40,780 bases of DNA. It comes from Acidobacteriota bacterium (GTDB taxonomy: Bacteria; Acidobacteriota; Blastocatellia; RBC074). How positions within the stretch are numbered: the stretch's first letter is position 1; the number at the start of each line of letters is the position of its first letter. Position numbers and translations under genes: made by a program. Of the stretch, positions 33,934 to 40,780 are shown piece by piece. The notes beneath the pieces were generated by a model. The model ran no database searches. It saw only the letters and a list, made by a program, of their open reading frames with translations, and was not told the DNA's origin. Location: the NCBI GenBank assembly GCA_022072205.1, contig JAJVID010000114.1, positions 18,212 to 58,991 on the forward strand, given 5' to 3'.

Positions 33934-34608
33934 TTACCGCAGCGGCTTATAGAGCCGGCCCAGAAAATTCGGATTCACGCCAACCCAGTACAGAGCCTGC
34001 ATCAAAGACCACAGCGCGAATGTGCGAATAAATCTTCCCTCGAACCGCCGCGAAGAAGTCGTGACGCAGGCGTTCAACCGCACGAATTTTCCCGCACGCC
34101 GCATCCTGCGATACAGGTCAATGTCTTCAAAAATCGGATAGTCGCGGTAACCGCCCAAAGTCTTAAACACTCCGCGCCTGATATAAATCGCCGAATCGCC
34201 GTAACACATCCCGCCAAATCGCAGCAAAGGATAAATCCTGGTCAACGCGCGCGATTCCCGCGCCCCGCCGTCAAAAATCAGGCTGAAGTTTCCACCGCAA
34301 ACTTTTTCGTCGGCCAGAGCGCTGGCAATTAATGCCGGCGCATTCTCCGGCAATCTGGTGTCCGCGTGCAGGAAAAGCAGCGCGTCGCCTTTCGCCAGGT
34401 TCGCGCCAGCGTTCATCTGGCGCCCGCGCCCGCGCGGAGCCGTGATCACGCGCAACCCGCATTGGCGCGCTATCTCGACAGTCGCGTCCGCGCTGCCGCC
34501 GTCGCAGACGATGACTTCAAATGCGCCCCGCAAGCGACTGAGCGACGTGGCCAATTCGCGCAATGTCGTCGCTTCGTTGAGTGTTGGAATGATGATTGAG
34601 ATGAGCAC
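33934..34608 (-). CDS. GT2 glycosyltransferase of the TIGR04283 type
   Basis: 224 residues. The GT-A fold begins [20 protein letters not shown], with [45 protein letters not shown] (DxD-like metal site) and [20 protein letters not shown]. The '[10 protein letters not shown]' and 'FEDID' motifs are characteristic of the family often found in arsenosugar-type clusters, but no arsenic genes are nearby, so that role is not supported here. The start is GTG 34608 without a clear Shine-Dalgarno. It is divergent from the DUF547 gene. Confidence 0.85.
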   Translation of the reverse strand: MLISIIIPTLNEATTLRELATSLSRLRGAFEVIVCDGGSADATVEIARQCGLRVITAPRGRGRQMNAGANLAKGDALLFLHADTRLPENAPALIASALADEKVCGGNFSLIFDGGARESRALTRIYPLLRFGGMCYGDSAIYIRRGVFKTLGGYRDYPIFEDIDLYRRMRRAGKFVRLNACVTTSSRRFEGRFIRTFALWSLMQALYWVGVNPNFLGRLYKPLR

Positions 34609-34701
34609 GGTTTTCGTAACGTAGTCTGCCTTACACTAAAATCGCGTGGCCGGAATTATAGTCCGCGACGAAGTCATCACTAGCGCATGGAGGCTGACAA
34701 A

Positions 34702-35499
34702 ATGAGAAACAAACCGATTTTCTTCGCCGCGTTGTCGCTGTTTGTCTGCGTTGTAGCGAGCGCCGCATCCGCGCAGGAGATCAGTTACTCGGAGTACGAC
34801 CGGTTGACGCGCAAATACGTTGACGCGCGCGGACTGGTCAACTACAACGGGCTGAAGGGCGAACTGAGCGCGCTGAAAAGTTTCATAGACCAGATTTCCG
34901 AAGTCAGCCCGCACAGTCACCCGCAGCAGTTCAAAGACGGCGGCGAGCAGTTGCGTTACTGGATGACGGCTTACAACGCCTGGGTCTTGTACATCGCCGC
35001 TTCGGAATATCCGTCAAAGAGTTCTCTCTGGAACTTCGTCGGTCTCTTCCGCAACCGCACGATCAAACTCGGCGGCAAACAACTCGGCCTTGAAGACCTC
35101 GAACACAAGATTATTCGCCCAGGCTACAAAGAGCCTCGCATCCATTTCTACATCAACTGCGCGGCGACGAGTTGCCCGGCGCTGTGGCAAGGCGCAATTC
35201 CGGAAGGCAAAACCTGGGACGTGCTGGATCAATCGGCCAAACGCTTCATCAACGACACCAAACACGTCAAATACGACGCGGCGGCGAAGAAACTTTATTT
35301 GTCGAAAATCTTCGACTGGTTCGACGACGATTTCCTGAACTACCTGAAAGAGAAGAAAAACATCCAGCAACCGCACATCGCGCAATACATCCTGATGTAC
35401 CTCGACGGCCCGGCGCGCGAGACTTTATCGAAAACACCGCTCAATGAAATCAGCGTCAGTTACTTCAGCTACAACAAGAGCCTGAATGAACAGCGGTAA
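34702..35499 (+). CDS. DUF547 secreted protein
   Basis: 265 residues. The signal peptide ([19 protein letters not shown]) is followed by a DUF547 domain: [45 protein letters not shown] (conserved Cys pair) and [13 protein letters not shown]547 has a papain/transglutaminase-like circularly permuted fold; its activity is unsettled. GGAGG with an 8-base spacer selects ATG 34702; an upstream ATG at 34687 overlaps that site. The stop is one base from the egtD stop on the opposite strand. Confidence 0.88.
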   Translation: MRNKPIFFAALSLFVCVVASAASAQEISYSEYDRLTRKYVDARGLVNYNGLKGELSALKSFIDQISEVSPHSHPQQFKDGGEQLRYWMTAYNAWVLYIAASEYPSKSSLWNFVGLFRNRTIKLGGKQLGLEDLEHKIIRPGYKEPRIHFYINCAATSCPALWQGAIPEGKTWDVLDQSAKRFINDTKHVKYDAAAKKLYLSKIFDWFDDDFLNYLKEKKNIQQPHIAQYILMYLDGPARETLSKTPLNEISVSYFSYNKSLNEQR

Positions 35500-35500
35500 A

Positions 35501-36490
35501 TCAAATCGCCAGCCAGAAGTTACAACTGAACCGCGCGTTGGAATCCAGCCACCCGGGCGCAGGCTTGAATCCTGTCCGTTCAGCCAACGCCGCGAGCATT
35601 TCAAGGTCGTACTTATATGAATTTTCGGTGTGGATCGTCTCGCCTTCCTGAAACTCGACAACTATTTCCAGGCCGCGAATGTTGACTTGCTGCCGCGTAA
35701 GACTGACCAGATGCATCTCGACGCGGCTGCGCTCATCGTTGAAGACGGCTCGATGTTTGAACCGCCGGATGTCGAAGTCGGCGTCAAGTTCGCGGTTGAT
35801 GCGCGACAACAGATTTAAGTTGAACGCCGCCGTCACGCCGAGCGCGTCGTCGTAAGCAGGCTCAAGCGCGCCACGCGACTTCTTTAAATCAGCGCCGAGC
35901 AGCAAACCGTCTCCGGGCCGCAACGCGCCGCGAATCTGGCGGAGCAATTCCCGCGCTTCATCCGGCGTGTAATTGCCGATGTTCGATCCGAGAAAAAGCG
36001 CCAGGATTTTCTCGCCGTCTTCCCGCGCGATTGAACCCACGCCGCGCGTGTAATCGGCGGCGTGGGCCGTGATGCGCAGGCCCGGATAATCTTCCAGCAA
36101 TTGTTTCGCGCTCTGTTCCAGAATCGTTTCGGAAATATCAATCGGCTGGTAACAAAGCTCGGATTGGCGCGCCAGTATCGCTTCGATCAGCAGCCGCGTT
36201 TTGACCGAACTGCCGCTGCCCAATTCAACCACCGTGATCGGAGACGGTAGTTGCGCGACGATCTCGGCAGCGCGCTGCTCGAAAATCTCAGTCTCGGCGC
36301 GCGTCAAATAATATTCGGGCAGATGGCAGATCGCTTCAAAAAGCAGCGATCCCAGAGCGTCATAAAAATATTTAGGCTTGAGCGTTTTCGGCGCCGCCGT
36401 CAATCCGGCTCGCACATCTTCGGCGAAACTCCCATCATCCTGCGGCGAAGCCATTTGATGAATGACAAGCCGCTGCGAAACAGCAACCAT
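35501..36490 (-). CDS. egtD: L-histidine N-alpha-methyltransferase
   Basis: 329 residues. It trimethylates histidine to hercynine with SAM, the first step of ergothioneine synthesis. It shows [28 protein letters not shown], the SAM motif [42 protein letters not shown], and a C-terminal [10 protein letters not shown]. Length and order match EgtD. GGGAGG 9 bases upstream sets ATG 36490; the frame extends 20 codons further without a better site. EgtB, which would complete the pathway, is not in the window. It follows the MFS gene on the same strand by 56 bases. Confidence 0.92.
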   Translation of the reverse strand: MVAVSQRLVIHQMASPQDDGSFAEDVRAGLTAAPKTLKPKYFYDALGSLLFEAICHLPEYYLTRAETEIFEQRAAEIVAQLPSPITVVELGSGSSVKTRLLIEAILARQSELCYQPIDISETILEQSAKQLLEDYPGLRITAHAADYTRGVGSIAREDGEKILALFLGSNIGNYTPDEARELLRQIRGALRPGDGLLLGADLKKSRGALEPAYDDALGVTAAFNLNLLSRINRELDADFDIRRFKHRAVFNDERSRVEMHLVSLTRQQVNIRGLEIVVEFQEGETIHTENSYKYDLEMLAALAERTGFKPAPGWLDSNARFSCNFWLAI

Positions 36491-36546
36491 AATGATGATC
36501 CTCCCTCGCCGAACATAACCGAAAAGCGGGGGCTGACCAAGTCCCA

Positions 36547-37755
36547 TCAATCTGCGCGCTCAGTCCGCTCCGGCGAACTGATCCAGAAGACCGCCAGGCC
36601 GAGCAATCCGACCGCGCCCGCGACGCGCAGCGGCAATTGCGGCGAGCGCGTCCACAACAATCCTCCGATCACGCCCGCCGGGACAATCAGCAAATTGCGA
36701 ATCGTGTAATAGACGCCGACCACCCGCGCGCGCTGCGAAGCTTCGGCCAGATCAACGATGAACGCCTTCCGCGCCGGTTCGCCCATCTCCTTCAATCCGC
36801 CGATGACGAACGCCGCGACGAGCGCCGTGAAGCCGTGCGCCCACTGCACCGCCAGCGGAAAGAGCGCGAAGAAGAAAAACGTCAGCGCGATTAACGGACG
36901 CCTCCCGCTCAAGTCGGCCAGCTTGCCCGACGGCAGATACAGCGCCAGCGACACCGTCTGCTGCAACGCGTAGAGCGTTCCGTAAACCAGCGCGGAGTGA
37001 TTCAACACACTCGTGACGTAGAGCACGATGAAAGCGGCGGCGATGGCTTCGCCGAATCGCACCAGACATTCGGCCAGGAGCAGTCGCTTCAACCTGGCAG
37101 GCATTCGCGCGAAGATTTGTCCAGCCCGAACTCTTTCAAAATTTTGAGCGGAAGCGGCCTGTTCGCGATATCCGCGTTGCTGAGCGAAAAGGACGGCGAG
37201 AGCCAGCAGCAATGTGATCACAGCCGCGACGCGCACGCCGGGCGCCACTCCGAACGATGCGATCAGCAATCCTCCCAGCGGCGCGCCGATCACACGCGGC
37301 AGCCGCACCAGCATTGATTGCACGCTGAAGGCCATCGCCCGCCGCCCCTGCGGCAATGCGTCGCCGATCACCGCGAACGTGACAGGGAACGCCCCGGCCT
37401 TCCACGCCATCACCAAAACCAACCCGGCGAAGACAATCGCCCAATGCCACGCCAGCGCATAAAGCGCGTAGCCGCACATCGCCATAATCGTGAACAGCAT
37501 CAGCGCGCGCTTGCGCCCGAAACGATCTCCGATCCATCCGCCCGGATATTGATACAAGCCGTCGAGCAAATCCTTGAGCGAGGAGAACAGCCCAACAATC
37601 ACGCCGCCCGCGCCGAGCGCCGTCAGATACTTCGGCAAATAGCTCTGCCATAATTCCTCGCCCAGCCCCAGAACGAAGATGCTCAACGCCAGCGTCGCTA
37701 CGTTGCGGTTCAGACCGAAGTAATCGCGCGCTGCTGTCAGTAATCCCGACTTCAC
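36547..37755 (-). CDS. Major facilitator superfamily transporter
   Basis: 402 residues with about 12 membrane helices. The motif A-like loop [20 protein letters not shown] lies between TM2 and TM3, and its partner [17 protein letters not shown] in the second half. [20 protein letters not shown] marks an extended cytoplasmic loop. It is a drug- or metabolite-efflux-like carrier with unknown substrate. The start is GTG 37755, 15 bases after the SOD stop, so it is likely in the adaptor-SOD-MFS operon and perhaps with egtD. Confidence 0.88.
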   Translation of the reverse strand: MKSGLLTAARDYFGLNRNVATLALSIFVLGLGEELWQSYLPKYLTALGAGGVIVGLFSSLKDLLDGLYQYPGGWIGDRFGRKRALMLFTIMAMCGYALYALAWHWAIVFAGLVLVMAWKAGAFPVTFAVIGDALPQGRRAMAFSVQSMLVRLPRVIGAPLGGLLIASFGVAPGVRVAAVITLLLALAVLFAQQRGYREQAASAQNFERVRAGQIFARMPARLKRLLLAECLVRFGEAIAAAFIVLYVTSVLNHSALVYGTLYALQQTVSLALYLPSGKLADLSGRRPLIALTFFFFALFPLAVQWAHGFTALVAAFVIGGLKEMGEPARKAFIVDLAEASQRARVVGVYYTIRNLLIVPAGVIGGLLWTRSPQLPLRVAGAVGLLGLAVFWISSPERTERAD

Positions 37756-37770
37756 TTCATTAAGTCCCCA

Positions 37771-38496
37771 TCAGGATTTCATCAGCGTCGCCATCTTCAC
37801 TGCGCGAGTGAAACGCCGGTTGACCTCTTCCCAATTGACGTTCTGCATAAAAGCGTCAACGTATTTCCCCGCCGCCGCGCCGTAATCCATCTGATATGAA
37901 TGCTCGTACATATCCATCGCCAGCAGCGGCGTCCCGGTCGGCGCGTTGTGCATGTGATCCCACGACCAGTAATTATGCAGCCCGCCAGTGTGAAAGTTCA
38001 GCGCGAAAATCACCCAACCAGAACCGCCGCCGAGCGCATTGCCGGTCTTTTTGAATTCGGCTTCCCACTGCTCGTAACCGCCCCAGCCTTGCTTAATCGC
38101 GTTCAGAACATCGCCCGCCGCCTTGCCGTCGCCGCCCAGATTGCCGAAATAGAATTCGTGCAAGACCACCGAGCCTGTGCGGACAAGTTCTTCACGCTTC
38201 AAATCGCCGTAGACGTAAGCCGGCAAATCCTTCTCGTTGAGCATCGCGGCCAGCCGTTGCTCAACGGCATTCAACGCCTTCACTGCGCCGCTGTAATTGT
38301 TCTCGTGATGCGAGCGGATCAGTTTTTCGGAAATACCTTTGAGCTTCGCCGGATCGAACGGCAGCGGTTTGAGCTGATGCTGTCCGGCGAAGGCTTTGGC
38401 CATTGCCGGTTGTGTTTGGGCTTCGGCGAAGCCAGCCAGCGTCAACCCGACGCCGCCTGCCGCCAGTGTCTCTATCGCTTTACGTCTCGAAATCAT
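37771..38496 (-). CDS. Fe/Mn superoxide dismutase with Tat-type signal
   Basis: 241 residues. The N-terminus [15 protein letters not shown] is a twin-arginine signal followed by a hydrophobic stretch and an Ala-rich cleavage region (FAEAQ), so the enzyme is probably exported folded. Likely metal ligands are a His in SHHENNY (63/64), H113 in VLHEFYF, and D195/H199 in [10 protein letters not shown]. The first ligand motif differs from the common HxxxHHxxY. ATG 38496 follows GGGAGG by 6 bases and overlaps the adaptor stop by one base (TGATG). It would dismutate superoxide in the periplasm. Confidence 0.9.
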   Translation of the reverse strand: MISRRKAIETLAAGGVGLTLAGFAEAQTQPAMAKAFAGQHQLKPLPFDPAKLKGISEKLIRSHHENNYSGAVKALNAVEQRLAAMLNEKDLPAYVYGDLKREELVRTGSVVLHEFYFGNLGGDGKAAGDVLNAIKQGWGGYEQWEAEFKKTGNALGGGSGWVIFALNFHTGGLHNYWSWDHMHNAPTGTPLLAMDMYEHSYQMDYGAAAGKYVDAFMQNVNWEEVNRRFTRAVKMATLMKS

Positions 38497-39743
38497 CACT
38501 TGCCTCCCTGTGATTGTTTGATGGTTACTTTTGTTCCTGCGCGCAGTTCATCGGTTCCGCGAGCGGCTATCTGATCGCCCGGCGCAAGGTCGCCGAAGAC
38601 TTCGACCAAGTCAACTCCCTGATGATTCATCGAAGCGCCACGTTTGACGTCCACCCATTCCACCACGCCATCGCGGATGCGAATAACGAATGATCGTTCG
38701 GTCGTAGTCGCAATTGCCGTCGGAGGAACGAAGAGCGACGGGCGTGACCGGCTCGTGGGCCAGATCGCTTCGGGGAACATCCCCGGCGCAAGCCGCCCAC
38801 GCGCATTATCAACATCGAGTTCGACGGGCATCGTGCGGGTCTTTGCGTCCAGCGAACGGCTTGAACGCTCGATGACGCCGCTGAAAGTTTCACCGGGAAA
38901 GGCCGGAAGCGTAAAGCTGATCTTTGCGCCGGGCTTGACGCTTGCGACTTCGGCTTCGGGAACGGAAACGACCAGCCGAAGCCGCGAGACCTGCTGCAAA
39001 CGCAGCATCGGCGTTCCCGTCGGAGAAGCCAGGCTGCCCTGATGCGCATTGCGTTCGGTGATCACGCCGTCGAACGGCGCCGTGATGCGCAGATAACTTT
39101 CGATGTTCCGCATCGAACGCGCGGCTTCGTTGAGCGCCCGCTCGCCTTCTTCCAACGCTTTGACCTGCGCCTGCGCCGCCTTTTCGTTCTCCTGCCACAA
39201 TTGAATTCTGGCCCTGCCCGCTTCGACCGAACGCTCGGCGACTTCAACATCGTTGCCCGCGACGACGCCCGGCGTAGCCGAAGCCGATTTCAAACGCTGA
39301 TAAGTCGCTTCGTCGGCGGCAAGCTTCGCTTCAGCTTCGAGCCGTTGCGCGCGGATGCCGCTCACGCGAGCCAGCGCTTCGACGCGTTGCGATTGCGCCG
39401 CGCGGACTTTGGCTTCGGCCTCGCCGCGCTGCGTGTCGAGTTCAGGCGCGCGCAAACGGGCGAGCAGTTGGCCGCGCTTCACGACCGATCCGCGATCAAC
39501 ACGAATCTCTTCGACGAAGCTCTGGACTTTGGCGTAAATGGCCGTGTCCTGCCACGCCTGCAATTCGCCGGGCAATCGAAGCTGCCGGTTGAGTTCGAGT
39601 GATTGCACGGTTGTGACGTTGACCGCCGGCGTTTGCGGCGCGGGCGGCGATGATGTTTGAGTTTGCGGTTTTTGCGAACCGCCGCAAGCGGCGACAATGA
39701 AAACCGCAAAAGCGAGACTAAGGCCGATGACGAATTTACGCAT
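38496..39743 (-). CDS. RND efflux periplasmic adaptor lipoprotein (MFP family)
   Basis: 415 residues. The signal ends in a lipobox (FIVAAC, Cys20). The biotinyl-lipoyl half ([20 protein letters not shown], then [13 protein letters not shown]), a long coiled-coil hairpin (about 100-220, rich in [13 protein letters not shown]), the second lipoyl half ([16 protein letters not shown]) and beta-barrel ([20 protein letters not shown]) are in canonical order. The adaptor bridges an inner-membrane RND pump and an outer-membrane channel. GGAGAG before ATG 39743 defines the start; the upstream open frame overlaps the plus-strand gene. It is co-translated with the SOD gene. Confidence 0.92.
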   Translation of the reverse strand: MRKFVIGLSLAFAVFIVAACGGSQKPQTQTSSPPAPQTPAVNVTTVQSLELNRQLRLPGELQAWQDTAIYAKVQSFVEEIRVDRGSVVKRGQLLARLRAPELDTQRGEAEAKVRAAQSQRVEALARVSGIRAQRLEAEAKLAADEATYQRLKSASATPGVVAGNDVEVAERSVEAGRARIQLWQENEKAAQAQVKALEEGERALNEAARSMRNIESYLRITAPFDGVITERNAHQGSLASPTGTPMLRLQQVSRLRLVVSVPEAEVASVKPGAKISFTLPAFPGETFSGVIERSSRSLDAKTRTMPVELDVDNARGRLAPGMFPEAIWPTSRSRPSLFVPPTAIATTTERSFVIRIRDGVVEWVDVKRGASMNHQGVDLVEVFGDLAPGDQIAARGTDELRAGTKVTIKQSQGGK

Positions 39744-39863
39744 TTCAATTTCTCTCCATCGCTCAACGTTTGACAAGCATCGTTGTTGGCGAATTGCCGG
39801 CAGTGCTATGATCTGAGCGTCATAACTTCTAAAGTCGTTGTGGAAACTCTCGTGAGGGGACAA

Positions 39864-40175
39864 ATGATGATTGCGCAAGCCATTCCAAAAATCTCTGCCC
39901 TTGATGCCGAAGCCGCGGCAAGTCATTTCCTGTTCGATCATTTGCCGGATCGGCTGACCGCCGGTGAACCGCAGTTCAATGCGCAAGGCGATGTCTGGAT
40001 CGTGCCGGTACTGCTTGCTTACCCTCGCATTGGCCCCGTCGGGCAAGTTGGAGAAATCCTTGTCAGCGGCCAGGCAAAGACTATCGTCTCGCACACGCCG
40101 GTGGACAAAATGCTTAACAACGCCCGCACAGTCTACGATCAGAACAGAGAAAAAATTGAAACTGCCGTTTTATAA
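39864..40175 (+). CDS. Small protein of unknown function upstream of a C39-like peptidase
   Basis: 103 residues. It begins [20 protein letters not shown] and contains [31 protein letters not shown] and a C-terminal helix [19 protein letters not shown]. The 'W.VPVLL... GEI.V' beta pattern recalls PepSY-like inhibitory modules, but I do not recognise a named family. GAGGGG about 6 bases upstream supports ATG 39864. It overlaps the downstream peptidase gene by 20 bases, so the two must be translated together. Confidence 0.62.
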   Translation: MMIAQAIPKISALDAEAAASHFLFDHLPDRLTAGEPQFNAQGDVWIVPVLLAYPRIGPVGQVGEILVSGQAKTIVSHTPVDKMLNNARTVYDQNREKIETAVL

Positions 40176-40590
40176 ACAGGAAACTCGCTTCTCCTGTGTC
40201 CCGGCCTGCTTGCGAATGATCTTCAGCCATTTTGGTCTTCACGTGCCTGAAGAGGAATTGCGGCGCGCTTGTGATAGCACGGACTTCGGAACCAGCGCGT
40301 TGAACGCTCTTGACGCCGCGCGCCGTTATGGTTTTGCCCAAACCGGCAAGTACACATTGACCATCGAAGAACTGGCGGAAGTCGCCGCTACTGACAAATA
40401 TCCGATTGTCTTCGTCAATCTCTGGCCCATTGATCAAATCCGGGAAAACCACGCTCTTATCATTATCGCCATCACCGGCGCAGAAGTCTCAGCAATTGAT
40501 CCTGCGCAAGGCGAACGGCTCATCCCACGTCCGCTTTTCGACGCTGGCTGGGCGATGCGCGACCACCTGGCCATAATCATTGATCGTTAA
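40156..40590 (+). CDS. C39-like papain-fold cysteine peptidase
   Basis: 144 residues from a TTG at 40156 inside the 3' end of the upstream gene. The catalytic residues are visible: Gln/Cys in [20 protein letters not shown], His in [11 protein letters not shown] and Asp in [12 protein letters not shown]. Most peptidase C39 domains (bacteriocin-processing or double-glycine peptidases) have this order. No membrane or ABC domain is attached, so it is a stand-alone cytoplasmic protease-like protein. The start is inferred, since the frame has no ATG in a suitable place. Its 3' end overlaps that of the RND permease gene on the other strand by 14 bases. Confidence 0.68.
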   Translation: MKLPFYKQETRFSCVPACLRMIFSHFGLHVPEEELRRACDSTDFGTSALNALDAARRYGFAQTGKYTLTIEELAEVAATDKYPIVFVNLWPIDQIRENHALIIIAITGAEVSAIDPAQGERLIPRPLFDAGWAMRDHLAIIIDR

Positions 40591-40780
40591 GCTGAGCCTG
40601 TTCATTTGAATCTTCTGGGTGCAACGATGCCGAAGCGCGACTCGCTCTGCGCTGCGCCATCGCAAACACCAGCGGCAGAACCAGTAATACCGCAATCGTC
40701 GAAGTCGCCAGTCCGCCGATCACCGCGCGTCCAAGCGGCGCGGTCTGTTCGCCGCCTTCGCCAATGGCCAGAGCCATCGG
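40577..40780 (-). CDS. C-terminus of an RND efflux permease (AcrB/CzcA family, partial)
   Basis: 68 codons run from the right edge to TGA 40577-40579. [20 protein letters not shown] followed by [20 protein letters not shown] is the last membrane-helix pair of hydrophobe/amphiphile or heavy-metal RND pumps (the 'P-M-A-L-G-x-G' motif). A short polar tail follows. The rest lies outside the window. It probably works with the adaptor lipoprotein at 38496-39743, although two plus-strand genes lie between them. Confidence 0.88.
   Translation of the reverse strand, partial: PMALAIGEGGEQTAPLGRAVIGGLATSTIAVLLVLPLVFAMAQRRASRASASLHPEDSNEQAQLNDQ

Noticed and set aside
39744..40094. 117-codon upstream extension of the RND adaptor
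   Set aside because: A lipoprotein signal peptide begins at 39743 with a ribosome site; the extension is antisense to the plus-strand small gene.

Overview
The window reads as an ordinary chromosomal segment of a free-living, Gram-negative-type heterotroph with moderately high GC. Pointers are a TonB-dependent receptor with a CarboxypepD-regulatory-like N-terminal domain, an RND efflux adaptor lipoprotein, DinB/DUF1572 and PhyH-family proteins, PEGA and zinc-ribbon membrane proteins, and an F420-type NADP reductase. Together they fit Acidobacteriota, perhaps Blastocatellia. That placement is inference from gene content; no rRNA, tRNA or CRISPR array was recognised.

Layout. 1-3003: end of a phosphatase-like gene translationally coupled to a TonB receptor, followed by the relic tail of a second receptor. 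3099-3543: a patch of broken gene and transposase fragments. 3738-5944: small envelope or hypothetical genes (glycine-zipper protein, zinc-ribbon/PEGA protein, an 83-residue unknown). 6147-8484 (minus): the pheA-aroF aromatic operon with its own promoter, a 50-codon Phe/Tyr-rich leader ORF and an intrinsic-terminator hairpin, a textbook layout for ribosome-mediated attenuation. 8495-9768: SanA/YdcF-like protein and an IS701-family transposase relic. 9989-11638: pyridoxamine-oxidase-like protein divergent from a WYL regulator with a candidate operator between them. 11796-15173: rseP, an APC permease and an SCP2-domain protein. 15216-15670: a collapsed KdpD/KdpE-like two-component relic. 15800-20572: DUF1223 protein, zinc-ribbon membrane protein, a TVP38 protein overlapping an FAD disulfide reductase, and a zinc-finger/SpoIIE phosphatase fusion. 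20624-24096: promoter, lysine riboswitch, terminator, palindromic repeat, then lysC-dapB-dapA. 24167-24951: antitoxin and PIN toxin. 24971-28353 (minus): beta-oxidation pair (thiolase and FadB-like). 28446-32097 (minus): DinB, GNAT, PhyH and chromate transporter. 32235-35499: F420-NADP reductase, coaA, a glycosyltransferase and a DUF547 protein. 35501-39743 (minus): egtD, MFS transporter, Tat-type Fe/Mn SOD and RND adaptor. 39864-40590 (plus): a small unknown protein overlapping a C39-like peptidase, wedged between the adaptor and the end of an RND permease gene at the right edge.

Two amino-acid operons are each controlled by an RNA leader of a different kind: ribosome stalling on Phe codons for pheA-aroF, and lysine binding to an L-box aptamer for lysC-dapB-dapA. 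The intergenic regions carry two kinds of dispersed palindrome (a CG-rich hairpin ahead of the SCP2 gene and lysC, and TTGGTGG-type heptamer hairpins ahead of the GNAT gene and coaA) plus several decayed mobile-element and gene relics. The pheA leader is the most distinctive finding; the peptidase pair and the zinc-finger/phosphatase fusion come next.
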